NCBI RefSeq assembly: GCF_041146795.1
Contig: NC_135185.1
Span: 25,787,529-25,851,528, forward strand
Length of the DNA: 64,000 nucleotides
Direction: 5' to 3'
Source of the DNA: Maylandia zebra
Taxonomy: Eukaryota; Chordata; Actinopteri; Cichliformes; Cichlidae
Made by a program: the position numbers and the translations under genes. The notes under the pieces are model-generated. The model was not told the DNA's origin, did not search any database, and saw nothing but the letters and a program-made list of their open reading frames with translations. Below, piece after piece: positions 1 through 38,399 of this stretch (positions within the stretch are counted from its first letter, which is position 1; every line of letters starts with the position of its first letter).

Positions 1-1
1 C

Positions 2-1090
2 AACACATACGCCCTGCCCGTGATCAGGTACCCTGCTGGGGTAATAAGCTGGCCAAAGGAGGAGATAGAAGCCACTGACATAAAGACAAGAAAGCTCCTG
101 ACCATGCATGGAGGGTTTCACCCCAAGTCCAGCACCCTGAGGCTGTACGCTAAGCGGAAGGAAGGGGGCCGGGGACTGGTGAGTGTCAGCACCACAGTCC
201 AGGATGAGACAACGAACATCCAAGAATACATTGGGAAGATGGCCCCAACTGACCGAGTGCTCAGTGAATACCTCAGGCAGCAGAAACCCAAGAAAGAGGA
301 GGGAGACGAGGAACCATCATGGAAGGACAGGCCCCTGCACGGTATGTACCACCGGCAGATAGAGGAGGTGGCTGATATCCAGAAATCCTACCAGTGGCTG
401 GACAAAGCTGGACTGAAAGACAGCACAGAGGCACTAATCATGGCAGCACAAGAACAAGCTCTGAGCACAAGATCCACAGAGTCTGGGGTCTATCACACCA
501 GGCAAGACCCCAGGTGCAGGCTGTGTAAAGATGCCCCAGAGACAATCCAGCACATAACAGCAGGGTGCAAGATGCTAGCAGGCAAGGCATACATGGAACG
601 CCATAACCAAGTGGCCGGCATAGTGTACAGGAACATCTGTGCCGAGTATAACCTGGAAGTCCCGAGGTCAAAATGGGAGATGCCCCCAAGGGTGGTGGAG
701 AATGACCGAGCTAAGATCCTGTGGGACTTCCAGATACAGACGGACAAAATGGTGGTGGCTAACCAACCGGACATAGTGGTGGTAGACAAACAGAAGCAGA
801 CGGCCGTAGTGATCGATGTAGCGGTTCCCAATGACAGCAATATCAGGAAGAAGGAACACGAGAAGCTGGAGAAATACCAAGGGCTCAGAGAAGAGCTCGA
901 GAGGATGTGGAGGGTGAAGGTAACGGTGGTCCCCGTGGTAATCGGAGCACTAGGTGCGGTGACTCCCAAGCTAGGCGAGTGGCTCCAGCAGATCCCGGGA
1001 AAAACATCGGAGATCTCTGTCCAGAAGAGCGCAGTCCTGGGAACAGCTAAGATACTGCGCAGGACCCTCAAGCTCCCAGGCCTCTGGTAG
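2..1090 (+). CDS. C-terminal part of a non-LTR retrotransposon polyprotein with restriction-enzyme-like endonuclease (5' end outside window)
   Basis: The frame is open from base 2 to a TAG at 1088-1090 (362 codons), so the reverse transcriptase domain should lie left of the window. Numbering residues from the GTG at base 20, a CCHC knuckle is visible (C166, C169, H178, C183). It is followed by P250-D251 and, about 14 residues on, D266 in the string VVIDVAVPND. A CCHC knuckle followed by PD-X(12-14)-D is the hallmark of the restriction-enzyme-like endonuclease found C-terminal to the RT in the R2, R4/Dong/Rex6, NeSL and Hero groups. That enzyme nicks the target DNA to prime reverse transcription. 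No frameshift or stop is visible, so this end looks young. The exact clade cannot be settled by eye; a Rex6/R4-like or Hero-like fish element is my best guess. It is not a host gene. Confidence 0.85.
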   Translation, partial: NTYALPVIRYPAGVISWPKEEIEATDIKTRKLLTMHGGFHPKSSTLRLYAKRKEGGRGLVSVSTTVQDETTNIQEYIGKMAPTDRVLSEYLRQQKPKKEEGDEEPSWKDRPLHGMYHRQIEEVADIQKSYQWLDKAGLKDSTEALIMAAQEQALSTRSTESGVYHTRQDPRCRLCKDAPETIQHITAGCKMLAGKAYMERHNQVAGIVYRNICAEYNLEVPRSKWEMPPRVVENDRAKILWDFQIQTDKMVVANQPDIVVVDKQKQTAVVIDVAVPNDSNIRKKEHEKLEKYQGLREELERMWRVKVTVVPVVIGALGAVTPKLGEWLQQIPGKTSEISVQKSAVLGTAKILRRTLKLPGLW

Positions 1091-1138
1091 AGGACCCGAG
1101 CTTGAAGGATAAACCGCCCGCAGGGGCGTGCTGGGTGT

Positions 1139-1178
<40 letters not shown>
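1091..1178 (+). repeat. LINE 3' UTR ending in a (TA)n microsatellite
   Basis: A short UTR of about 50 bases follows the LINE stop codon, then a T run and about 17 TA units at 1144-1178. The UTR, including the string ggcctctggtagaggac that spans the stop, recurs at 9067-9143. It therefore belongs to the element. The TA run may be the element's tail or its target. Confidence 0.75.
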
Positions 1179-1181
<3 letters not shown>

Positions 1182-3569
1182 GCTCATATTATTAAGCCAA
1201 AGCTAAAGGGGGAGCCTGCGGTGGTACCTGAAATGTAATGTGTTATCATTTCAATGTGTCAGATCCCCTTTTTTATCTGTCGTCCTCAGTGCATCATTGT
1301 AAATATAACCATCTATTCATTTGTTTCTGCTTGTCCAGTTTGGGCAGTAAGTAACTGTGGTTCAGCTAGAAGATCCTGGGTTTGAATCTAAGGCCTGGCT
1401 GGGAGCCTGTCTCTGCAGAAATGTGGTTGTGGGTACTCCAGCTTCCTCCTACAGAACAAAGATGTGCATGGATATACAGAAGTAGCCCCAGACTCACATG
1501 CAGGTTGGTTATCACCAGCATGTGTGCTACATGCTGTAAGTGGTAAATTTGCAGTGCCACATAGTATAATATACTGTTTTACAGTATGTTACAATATTCC
1601 AGAAGTAATAATTGATTAGTTCCAGGCAGAAAGGACCTAATCTCTGTTTATCTGCAAACATTTGCTTTGCTGATCTTTCTGTTAACAGGAAGTGAAACTT
1701 ACTTTTTTTTCAGCTTTGACTCAAAGCTTTGTAAATAGGGGAAAGTGAAAAGAGAATTTTCCAAGAGGGCATAAATAAATGATCACAACCTCTGGCAAAC
1801 TTAGACTACATTAAATTCAAGTAAACAGAGCTGATTCAAAAGAAAAGACGACATATGCGTGCTGCTTTATCACTCCTCTGCGTGTGATTAATGAGCTGTG
1901 GGAGTGCTTTTGATGTAACATCTAAACCTGTCAGGTATCATCACCAGCGCTGCCTGCTCGTGCTGCCATGACTTGAAAGACTAAAACAGTTTCAATCTCA
2001 ACAGATGAAGCAGCTGACGGTGCTTTTCAGACAAGGTCAACATGTTACTGTGTCTGATATGTTGTGTTTTGTGGCTTTTACAGGGGAATTTTTCCAGACC
2101 GAGTGACTGACACTGTCTGCTGGAGGAATGTCACAGTCATCCATAAATATCTTTCTCATGTTCTCCGTCTGCTCAGTGTGGACAATGCCTGACACACACA
2201 GACAGAAATAGCCCTCACGGCCCAGAGCCTTAATATTAATGGCTTATAGGGACTTTGTTGTCTCGGCTGGTTAGACAATTATTATTATGAAATGGAGTGC
2301 TGGAGAGACAGATGATCTGAGTGATGGAAAGAAGACAAGGTGTGTTAGCATTTTACGCAATGGCATAATGTCTGTGGAATCTGGAAAATGATTGGTCTTC
2401 AAGTGGAATGGAAACTCAGTCTATCAGTATAATCAAGGAGCTGTGGCAGCATCACCAGCTTCATCAGCTGCTTTATTGTGAGTCATAAAGAGCCACAGTA
2501 CCACTAAAGTACAAACCAGTAACTGAAAAGTTCTTAAAAGGTTTTCGAGGCATCAAAATGCTGACAAAATAAGGTATATCTATTAACAGCATGCAGACAG
2601 ACATCGGCATGATGGGCTTTTAGGCTTGTTGTTTGTCTGTATATTCCTATTCTCATGAAGTCACAGACCATGTCAACTGAAGGCAGCAAACAACTGACAT
2701 CTGTGGTTATGCAATTGTGGCTTGACAAGGCAAAAAATAAAGCAGCGGATGCCTTCAGCGGAAAACATATTTTTCATTCACAGTGCTGATGGTAAGCCAG
2801 TAATCAGAGTGTATGTAATGTGCTGTGTTGGGCAGAAAAACTACACAAACACAGCTTGTATAGGATTGACTTTAACAGTTGATTTCACAAGGATTGTATT
2901 CATAACAGTGACAGCACATGTTAATAGACACCAATGTACCAGAAATATAAGGTGCAAACATTATAGCAGAACTGCTAATTTACATCTGTAGTCCCGGAGC
3001 AGGTCGCATAAGAACTTTATAATAAACAAAGACATGTAGCTGTGAGCCTTGTGTAACTTGATACTGCTGGACTAAAACGGATGCTGTGGATTAAGAGAAT
3101 ATTCAGCAGAAAATCCAAACCATACACCTCCACGCTCCAGTATACTGACTATATAACCTTGTGATCTGAGATGTATTGAATTAACTTGATGTCTATTTCT
3201 GGAAAGGTAATGTTGAATCAGCTCCTCGCTTTTATTGTAAGATGATATTTTGTCTTATCTCCTCTCTGACTCCCTGAAGAAGTGAACCGTAACGGTACAG
3301 TTGAGGATCTCTCATGCTACACTTGAACTGGTGCTTATACAGCTTCTGCTCTCATTGTCCACCCCATATTTGTTGTCAGTATATCACAAAGACATCAGGT
3401 GTAAACACGACTTTCTTCTTAATGAATGGGTTGGTCTGTGTGACTCTGATGCTGGTGTTGTTTGACGTAAACATGGATTGATTTTTTTTTTTCAAAGATG
3501 GTTGTGACACATTTTTCTCCCTCAACCCCGCGAACACAAAAGACAATTGTAATAAAAATAAAATGCAAC
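1179..3569. other. Non-coding stretch upstream of rcan3
   Basis: No exon, RNA gene or recognisable transposon was found. The open frames here are short, lack splice context and match no family I recognise. Composition is AT-rich and ordinary. Confidence 0.6.
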
Positions 3570-3959
3570 AAAAGCGGAATAAACCGGCCGGTGAATTCTG
3601 CAGTGCGCCCTGCGTGGTTCGTCAAGCTCTACAGTGGCGTAAAACAAGACGAACGTGAGGATGGTAATGACGTCAATGTGGAGCCAGGAGCGGGGAGGGC
3701 AGGAGCCAGAGAGAGAGAGAGACGGAGAGAGTTTGTGCAGTTGCTGCAGCATCACTCACAGCAGCGCGTAAGTGCAGCGAGGAGTCCAGCCTCGACTCAC
3801 GCAGCCGATTAAAAAAGAAACCATCCAGAACAGTCCGCCGGACTTAACCGCAGCTTCCTGGAGAAAAAAGCGACAGATATCTGCGTTTTCTGCGCCCTGC
3901 TAGAGTGGAAGAGAAAGACTTTTACTCATTTTTTTTAAAAACCCAAAACACGCAAGGGA
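3570..3959 (+). promoter_or_regulatory. rcan3 promoter region and 5' UTR
   Basis: GC and CpG content rise sharply against the AT-rich flanks just before the rcan3 ATG and stay high to about 4270, in intron 1. The stretch holds a perfect cAMP response element palindrome at 3668-3675 and a GA-rich run at 3707-3728. No clear TATA box is visible, so transcription probably starts at several sites around 3650-3800. An open frame at 3498-3812 runs through it but ends before the rcan3 ATG and is not thought to be real. Confidence 0.55.
3668..3675. promoter_or_regulatory. Consensus cAMP response element
   Basis: The octamer TGACGTCA is the full palindromic CREB/ATF site. It lies 285 bp upstream of the rcan3 start codon inside the CpG-rich block, where proximal CREs usually work. 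An 8-mer can occur by chance, but the position is favourable. Confidence 0.5.
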
Positions 3960-29436
<25,477 letters not shown>

Positions 29437-32420
29437 AGAGGCCTCCCTTCCAACACCAGTGGGGCCAAGACCGCCACTTAAGCCCACAACACACCTGCCC
29501 TCTCTCTCTCGTCTCTGCACTCACAGAGAGCGTCGATGCCCCTCATTTCAGTTCAACTAAAGCAAAAAAAAAACAAAACAAAAAACAACAAACATTGCTC
29601 GAAGACGGTGTTTGTGGGGAGCGTGGCGATGGAATGAGGTGGCTTGAAGGGGATGGATGAGAATCACACACACACACTCATCACATTCTGTGGACAGCCT
29701 GGGGGAGCGGTAGGCATGCTTGCCTCCACCCCACTAATCTCCCCTCGTTTTCGGCAAGAGGGGTGGAAATACCTGTCCCTACGCAGGCACCTGTCACTTA
29801 TCGCACACACTCAGCTCTCATTGCTAGTCCTGCTCAGTAGCTTGCTAGTCAGTTAGGTTGTTAGCTGTACCTCTCCCTTCGTCTCACAGTCATATGTAAT
29901 AATCGAAGATCTTTGGTTGAGGACATGTGATACTTAAGCAAAGATATTTTTCTTTTCTTTCTGTTTTTTTAAACAATAAATTGTGTTTTTAGGTTATACA
30001 TATGTATTATAAATGTCTATTTTTTTCCTCCTTTTTCATATCTGCTGGTTCGCAGTTTCCGCTCTCATTAAGACTGACTGTGTGATGTTTCCGCTCTTGT
30101 CTGCATGTATATACTGTATTACAAAAAATACCTACAGAAACACAAATACTAACAAGCTATATCAAGAAAAAGGAACCTATTTAACATCACACACAGCACG
30201 AAGCGCCATATGTGACTAACAAAGTTGTGGTGGTTGTCTGACTTTTTTTTCTTTTTTCTTTTTTTTTTGATTTTGCTTTTTGTCCTTTTTTATTTGGAGA
30301 GGTGTTTTTTTGCTGTACTACTAGATGTGTATACTTACTACGTATTTGATACCCCAAAACTTTTTGCATGCTAAGTTACTTCTGTAGATGAAGAGCTGAG
30401 GTGTATTTTTTTTCTTAATTGATGTTCGTGACTATGACAGAGGAACGGGTTGATGCTTTTGACGCAAGTGCATATTTGCGCACAGGGTTGAAAGTATGTG
30501 AAACGGGGGGGTAGAAAAATAAAAGCTGAATGAGTTTTTGAAAGCTTGACAGTTCAGTCTTTGACTCGACGGCAAATTTGCATGTGTCACTTTTTTGCGA
30601 TTTGACAGGTCAAACCCCCTTATTTCTTCAAAGGGGTGTCGGGACGGGGTTTGTTTTTCTGTTTTTTTCTGATTCTGTTTGTTGTAATTCACAACTTAAA
30701 TGTATTTTTTATGTTATTTAATCAAACCCACAATCTGTGTCAGGTTTCCTCCGAAACCTTCTACTGCTTGTTTTGCACTGAGAATCTCTCGATATCTCCG
30801 AGCAATTGTGGGACTCTTGATCGTCTCCTGCTGCGCACCAGAGTACTGCGCTGCGTCTGGCTGTAAATAGCTTAGCGGAAAAAAATTTGTTGAAATAGTT
30901 CCTTTAGATATTGCAGTTTACCTGAAAGCATTTTGCTGAGAAAAGGGAAAATTAATCACGCCACATGAGATACACCAACCAAAGCATCGACTCATCTCCT
31001 AACGTAAAATGATTTCTTTCTTACTCAGAGACTCTGATCTGTATTTCTAAACACAAGGATATCATGTTTTCCCCGACCCACTTGCAGTAGTTTGTATTGA
31101 ATTAGCGCTCATTTTATAAAAACATACATTCCTTAATCTACAGCTCACCTTTATTTTGTTCCAATAAAATCAAATCAGACCAGTGTGTTTCACCTCCACT
31201 GAATGAAACATTTCAGCGCTTTAAAAGCAACACAAAGGAGGCGAGTCTGAACCTCATTTGTGTCATCAGACAGCATGAAATCTAAAAGTACTTTTTGCTA
31301 TGTAACAATATTAGTAAGCAAACTACAAGTCTGTGTGCATGTGAGCACTTTACTGTCAGTGTGCTGTTATTTCCTTCACATAAAAGTCTTTTTTTAAAGA
31401 CAAAGTAGGAAGCACATTGTATGTCTTCAGTTTTATTTCTAGTGTTGTTTGTTTTATCTCAAGCTAAACACCTGGTTAGCCTTTTCACCAGCATATTGCA
31501 GTGAGTGAAACACTCCACTTCCTTTTTGCTCGTGTGAACCTTTCAGGCCTTTTTTGGATCTGTGGAAGTGCGTTTCTGAAAAGCGGTGTGGACATGCAGT
31601 GCAGTTTTAGGTTTGAGAGAGAGAGAGAAAAAAAAGAAACGAGGCAGGATGACAGTGCAGAACAAAATCACTATCTTTGTTTTTGTGTTTGTCCACAAGA
31701 AACATTCATTTTATCTTCACAGGATATGAAATGGTTCTTTGAAATGCACCGTGTTGGCAGAGTGCACTTTTATTGGCACTACGGTTAAGCTGTCGCAGTT
31801 ATCTAAGCAGACGGCAGACTGGTGGAGCTGCTGTGATGGATGATATTGTAGAGGAAGCAGCGGAGCAGAAAGAAGGACACAAGGAAAGATTTTTTATCTC
31901 TTTTGTCATGGTGTTTTAACAAACTGGTGCATTTGGTCACAGTTGAAAAGAAAATTTATATTTATGTACATATGCCAAGTGTTTTTTCTGTTGCTGAGGC
32001 CAGTCCCGGTGTGCAGTTTGTTATGGCTTCTCTTGGCAATGTTGTAAATGGAAACAAAAAAAGACAAAAATGTATAACAATAAGTTCCGAAGATGCTCGA
32101 TCAAAACCGACAGTCATCTTGTTGTGTTCAACATGGACTCTGTTTGAATGTTTCTTTTATTTCTGGGGAACGTCTACTAAAAAGCTCAATTATACCGTTT
32201 GTCACTGTTGTACTGTTTCCGTTGAAACCTGAATATTGTGTCTTGTATCGTAGGAATCGAGAAAACAACGTAGCAAAACGAGCAATAATTTATAGTTCTA
32301 TAATACCAGTATGTGTATTTTCATGTTCTGTACTTATTTCTCAGAGATGGTCTCTGTCTCTTACAGTATCCGCTTCGATTTGTGTAGTATAATAGTCATT
32401 TGTTTCACATAGAAAAAAAA
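29437..32420 (+). other. Probable rcan3 3' UTR with several polyadenylation signals
   Basis: Candidate AATAAA hexamers after the stop are at 29975-29980, 30518-30523 and 31163-31168. The sequence is T-rich and UTR-like with no coding signal. The true end is unknown: the first signal gives a UTR of about 0.55 kb, the later ones 1.1 to 1.8 kb. The limit at 32420 is arbitrary, set after an A-rich run. Confidence 0.4.
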
Positions 32421-33767
32421 ATACATAAAGACTTATTCTTAAAATCCATGTTTAGTGTTGTTTATTTCAGGTGTGTCTTTGCTCGAGGGGCTACACTTGG
32501 GATGCAAACACAGAAACAGAATCTCATTCCAAAAAATTAGATAGTTATAGTTGTGCAGAAAGTGAGCTATGTACAGTGTATGTACTGGGCTACACCTCTC
32601 AATCTTTGAATCCAGTCTTTTCCAGTCATATTATCGTAAATATGAAGCTTAGCCGTGCGGTCTGCCTTTACAAACATCTGTAAAAGAATACGTTTTTCTA
32701 AAGAACTCATGGAATTCATGAGTCCTACTGTAATAGGATGCCACTGTCACAACACGTCACATCATGAGTTTTTATTCCCTCCCAGATGTAAGTGGTATAA
32801 TTGTGCAATGGAATCCAGAAGGTGGCAGAACACGTAAAGTTACAGAGCAGCTTAAAAGCATTGCCAATGCTCTGCTGACTCAGTAACTCGAGAGTTTCAA
32901 ACCTCGGGCGTTTCTGTGGCTAAGCAGCTCCTGTAAATGTGTAGTTGTTCTGGTACTTGTGTCCATAAAGTGTGTGTTGTGCCAGACATACACCTGAGTA
33001 AAATCTAGTCTCCCAGTTTGTGGCTTTCATAAGTTTTCATTACTTTCACAGAATTCAGCATTAATTTACCAAATGCAAGATCTTTAAAACATTTCCTGAT
33101 TTTGTTCTTCTTGATCATAACTGAAGGCTTATTTTATTTTACCAAGACCAGCTGTTGGTTCTTCAATAGATTAAATTTATGTGACAGAATAAATCTTATT
33201 ACTTAGTATTTAAGTACAGTTTTGTTTTTAATACCAAAAACTAGAAAGTCATTTGCAAATAACTACTTTTTTGAAATAGGAAATAAACTGTAAGAACTTG
33301 GCATTTTTTCATGTAGGCATGTAGAGGAAAGGTTTTTTCTTTTTGCCTGTATGAGCAGCAGATTCTAAAGTGAGAAGAGAGAGACCATCTTGAATTCTCA
33401 GCCCACATGATCTCTGCTACACATAAGTTCAGCATTAACAGCTTGCATGCTTGTGACACAATTACATTGTTGTAGTTCCTACACAAGACCACATTTGGTA
33501 TAATGGGGGGCAGTAACTGACCTTTTTGCTATCAAAATGTCTTTAACTTGTGTTTATAAAATGTCAGCATGCTAAGTTGCTTTGTTTCAATGCACTGTAT
33601 GCTAGCATGCTGACTGTAGCACTTAGCACATGACACCTGTCCAGTCATGTGACTGCAACAATGAGGGCAAACAGGCAACAAATGCTGGCCCACACTGGCC
33701 AATCCACAGAACTGCAGAACAGACCTGTTTGTTTCCAGCAGTTTCTTTTCTATTTTGCAAATTCACA
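32421..33767. other. Intergenic, no feature recognised
   Basis: AT-rich sequence without coding or repeat signals that I recognise. Confidence 0.5.
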
Positions 33768-35140
33768 CTGGCATGTTTCAGATCACAGAAGAAGTTGCAA
33801 TATTAGACAAAGATAACCAGCTACCTTGAGTTAATACAAAATGCAGTTTTGATTACTTCATTTATTAAGATAAAAGATCCATCCAAACCTACCTGCCCTG
33901 TGTGAAAAAGGAACGTGCACCATTTGTTAAATAATGAGTTAATGGTGATTAACCAAATCTCACTTCAGTTTCACTGACCACACCCAGGCTTCATTACTGC
34001 TAAACCAGATGAATCATGAAATCGGTTAAATAGAACCAGTCTGACAAAGTGAAGTAGACTAAAATACCTCAAAAGCAACACTTCATGTAACAATTTGAAG
34101 AAACAGCTGAGAAAACAAGTCACTGAAATCTATCATTGTTGAAATGGTTACAAAACCATTTCTAAGGCTTTGGGACTCCAGTGTATTACAGTGAGAGACA
34201 TTATTTACAGATAGAGAGAACTTGGAGCAGTGGTGAACCTTCCCAGGAATGGCCAGCCTACCAAAATTACTCCAAGAGCACATCAGTGACTCATCTAGGA
34301 GTTCACTAAAGAACCCAGAACAATATCTAAAGAACTGCAGGCCTCCCTTGCCTAAATTAGGGCCAGTGTTCATGATTCATGATAAGAAGGAGACAAAAAT
34401 GTGATCCAGGAGAGAGTTCAAAGAAGAAAACCACTGATGACACAAATGAGTCTCTCACATTTATTAAAAAAGCATCTTAATGATCCCCAAGAATTTGGTG
34501 AAAAATATTCTGATTTAAAACCAACACAATATTTCATAAAAAAGAACATCATACCAGCAGTCAAACATAGTGGTTGTAGAGTGATGGTCTGCTTTGCTGC
34601 TTCAGGACCTGGATGACTTCCTGTAATTGACAGAAACATGAGTTCCGCGTTCTACCAGAAAATCCTGATGAAGCAAGTCCAGCTATCAGTTCATCCACTA
34701 AAGGTCAAGCACATGTGGTTTATGATCAAAACACACCAGTCGACTTCTAAACAGCTAAAAAAAAAAAAGAAGAAAAAATCAAGGTTTTGAAGTGACCTTA
34801 AATGTAACATGTTTCTCCTCTAAATTAAAACGTGGCATGGCTAAATTCAAACAATTCCACAAAGAATAGTGAGCCTTAATTCCTCCACTGCGATGTGAAA
34901 GACTAATTACTAGTTATCACAAACACTGAATTGCAGTTCTTGCTGCCAAGGCTGGCAAAACCAGTTATTAGGCTTACTTTTTCACACAGGTTTGGATATG
35001 TTTTTGTTCTTTAATAAATGGAAAGGTTATTTAAAGACTGCATTTTGTATTTACTAGAGTTATCTTTGTCTAATGTATCTGTCACACAACAAAAATCAGG
35101 AAGGGGACTTTATTACTTTTTCATTATGCTGTATATATTG
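33768..35140 (+). mobile_element. Decayed Tc1-like DNA transposon
   Basis: The full length of a Tc1 element is traceable: ccctgtgtgaaaaagg and ccacacccaggcttcattac near the left end, the transposase region with ctttgggactccag, gtggtgaaccttcccagg and tcttaatgatccccaagaat, then ggcaaaaccagttattagg before the right end. The transposase is broken by stops and indels. The longest surviving frame (34401-34616) ends in the Tc1 motif NIIPAVKHSG and CFAASGPG. Terminal repeats and the TA duplication are too worn to place exactly. Confidence 0.82.
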
Positions 35141-37059
35141 TTGGGATTCCTGCATTTACATCACCACCAAGAAAAAACAGGTTTAAAAACCCTGTCCTTC
35201 ACAAACGCAAGCGTAATAAATTATTTCTTGTCAAAACTAATCAGCAAACTTTAGCTAAATACCAAAATAGACGGTTATTTATGTGTCATTCTGGGATAGC
35301 GGTGCCAAAGCAGACATAAAATCTAGTTAAAGTTATTTTGATGTCAGGTGAAACATTTTGAGTTTCAAATGACCTACCACTGAAAACCTGGGTTGCAAAG
35401 ATTGGTGGGGTTAGGCCAATCCACGTTTTTGGTTGGATCAGGAGTTTGCATGGAGGTCAACAGTCTGTGGAACAAACTGAGTGGCCAGTAATCCGTGGAT
35501 TTCAACAGCTTCTCTGCACATCTGTCAAACGTTACAATAACTGTATGAAAGAAAGAGAAAGCCTTGTTTCATCCTTCAAGTGAGCCTTTAGAAAAATAGC
35601 TTCTCGCCATTAAACTGAGAATAAGCCCTGATCATTACAGTATCACATAAATTTTAGTTAATGGCGATTTTACTAGTGTTACATTCCCGTATGCTCAGAT
35701 TCTTTTGAGTGGCTCTTTGATACAAATGAAGCAGATCAAGTTGTACCAAAAAAAACTTTTATTATTGTGCTGAGTATCAGTGCATATTTCCAACAGGTGA
35801 GTTGCGGTTAACACTGTGTGACCAATGTGCACGCATTGTGACCCTAATTATTTTCTGTAGTCACAATTTAACCACAATTTCCTGACTCCTATGCAGGTTA
35901 TCTGCCGAAAGCTGTCAGAGAGAGCCGCAGTGTTTTCACTAACTTATTTTGAAAGCGCAGCAGACTAGTTGCCTAACTTTATCACTCATACAATCATTCA
36001 CTCAAACAAGGACAAGCAGCTGTGTTTACATGGCCCTGCAGTGGTCCAACCAGAAAGAAAGAATGGCTCTGGCAAAGGAATGGAGCCACGAGATCCATTC
36101 ATTCAAAGAGGTATAATTGCCGCCATTAAATGTTACTGTCACTTTCACATTGCAGCTTAAGTTAATATTCTGTCTTGTTCCAAGTCTGAGTTAATGATTC
36201 TTTCAGTGATCGTTAGCGTGTTTGAAATTTAAAGCATGAGGCATGAGCGGACTGTGTGGCAGGCAGTGTAGTCATGACCTGCTGTGTAGCAAGCGACTGA
36301 ACATTCACAGCTTCTGTTCCATCCTGTCAGCCATGAACGAAAGACAAATGATTGCTCGTCAATGTTGTGACAACAGTTTTCTCTCATCCATTTCCTCCTG
36401 ACACATTGCATGAGGTGAGAAACTACAACAAAGCCAAAACATTGGCACACTGTTATCCCTGATTTCACAAAAGGATGTCTTGCAAGCACAGGTTTGGCCC
36501 AAACTTAGTCAGTGGGTTGGTACATCTTTATTGTAGCACGCAGTCATAAAGATTGCCTGTGTTAGAGGTAAAACAGTGGGCAGCTGTTGGTATTTTGCAG
36601 GTAGAGAGGACTGAGTAGGAGCTGTGATACTGCACTGTCTCGTTCTTCACGACACAAAAAGCCCTCTCTTCACAGGCAGCGGGGAATTCCTCCTCACAAT
36701 GACTCTTACTGTTGAACATCACAAAGTGTGTGTACCTTCGGGGAACAGATCCAGTTAATGTGGATTTCATGGGTGTTTTGGGCACTTAAGCTCTCAAGCT
36801 ATACAGGCCAAATCTTTCTGGTTCCCTTTTAATTAATAAGTTAGTTAATAAGCACATAGAGTGAGGTTTAAGGTAAAGTGGCTTCTTACTTCCCTGTCAT
36901 TCCAGGTAGGAAAAAAGACACAAGGAAATAAATCAAATTCCTACAGTGTAGTAGACAGGTAAAGAGGCGGGACCGTTAGCTGTTAGCTGATGTTTTTAAA
37001 AGTTATGAACCTTTTTGTGTAAAACAGTCAAACAGGAACTAGAAAGAGACATATTTCTC
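35141..37059. other. Intergenic, no feature recognised
   Basis: Several 60-86-codon frames without motifs or splice context. Nothing else was recognised. Confidence 0.5.
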
Positions 37060-37595
37060 CCACATTATGTTCTCTCCATTGGCCCCATGTTTAATCCAGA
37101 ATGTATTTAAAATACTTCTTCTCATAGAGGACCCAACACAGTCCTGGCTTACTTGTGGTTCCCGGAGTTGAAGAATGGTAGGCAGAGCCTTTAGCTATCA
37201 GGCGCCTTTCCTGTGGAAACACCACCTAATATTAAGATGAAACTTGAAGCTTTCCTTTTTAATAAACCTAATAGATAGGGCTGGATCAAGTGGCTCTATT
37301 GCTATAGACTTTTTGTGCTGTTTCACATAGTGTGTGTTTCTCTATTCTGTTTTTTTCCTCTTCTCTCTCCTTCACACCCTCAATCATTGACTGCAGACAG
37401 CTGCACCTATTGTCTGGTCTCTTCCTGTTATAAGAGAGTTCTTTCTTCCCATTGTCACCAAATGCTTGTTCACAAGTCAAGTAATTAATGTTGGGGTTTC
37501 TCTCTAATTTTATAGGGACTTTACTTTGCAATATAAAGCAGCTTGAGGTGACGTGCTGTAAAGGGATGCTATATAAATTGACCTAAAATAAACTG
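37060..37595 (+). mobile_element. L2-like LINE 3' end in sense orientation
   Basis: This is the fullest copy of the family. It begins within the decayed C-terminal ORF (strings ttaatccagaatgtatttaa, gcttacttgtggttccc, cagagcctttagctatcagg and gggctggatcaag). It runs through the 3' UTR (cttcctgttataagagagtt, cattgtcaccaaatgcttg) to the end aatataaagcagcttgaggt and tgctatataaattga. It fixes the orientation of the copies at 10177, 12388, 21258 and 47165. No intact reading frame remains. Confidence 0.75.
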
Positions 37596-38399
37596 AGGGA
37601 ACCTCCACACTCGGTGAAATTCAAAGGTTTTAGCACGCATGGTGTTTGGATCATTCATGCTGGACTGGAAGCTTCTCTATGAAATCTGACCTGCATCTTT
37701 TATACTGTATGTACCGGTGTTCCAGCACAGCGAAACACAGCGACACCAGCTCCGTTCATGTATCTAGGTTGCCGACTGTTCTTTCAGCCCATTGGTTGAA
37801 CCGGGACAATGTGTAGCTCCTCAAATGAAGTTTACTTACACTTCCTCACAAAAGAATAGCTTCCAACTTGCTTTATTGTCATAGGAACCTCGTGGTCCCT
37901 GGGGGTAACATGAGGCTGGATCCTGAAGTGTTCTTGGCACAGGTTTGGGACAAGTCTAACCAAGCTGTTAAATTATTGCTTGTACAAATGTTTCCCTTGT
38001 TTCCAGCTGTTTGAATGGATCTTACAGTCCAACAATAGAAGGCTGGTACACACACACCCAATACCCTTTGAACAGGCACATTGTCAATTTTTAACTACAT
38101 ACATGAAATGTGTTTGACCAGAGATGAATGCGTATCTGATAAAACTGAAACGACAAACTTTGCCAATACTCACACGAGTACACACGAGTAGGGCCATTTG
38201 TTCTGTAAAGGAGAGGAAGTGACAGTTTCAAATGACCTACCAGTTAAGACATAAATCTTAACTGGAGGAATAGAAATGTGTCCACTATATGCTGGCTATG
38301 TGGACAAAGTGTCCCGAGACGCCCACTGGAGACTGATTTTGAGAAGCGGTGGTCATGGGGAGAGCTGGCAGCTTTGGAGAGGATTCTTGCTTTTTGATC
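37596..38399. other. Intergenic, no feature recognised
   Basis: No coding or repeat signal was recognised. Confidence 0.5.

Noticed and set aside
3498-3812. 104-codon + strand frame at the rcan3 promoter
   Set aside because: GA-rich and low-complexity, with no family motif. It ends 148 bp before the well-supported rcan3 ATG; probably chance in CpG-rich 5' sequence.
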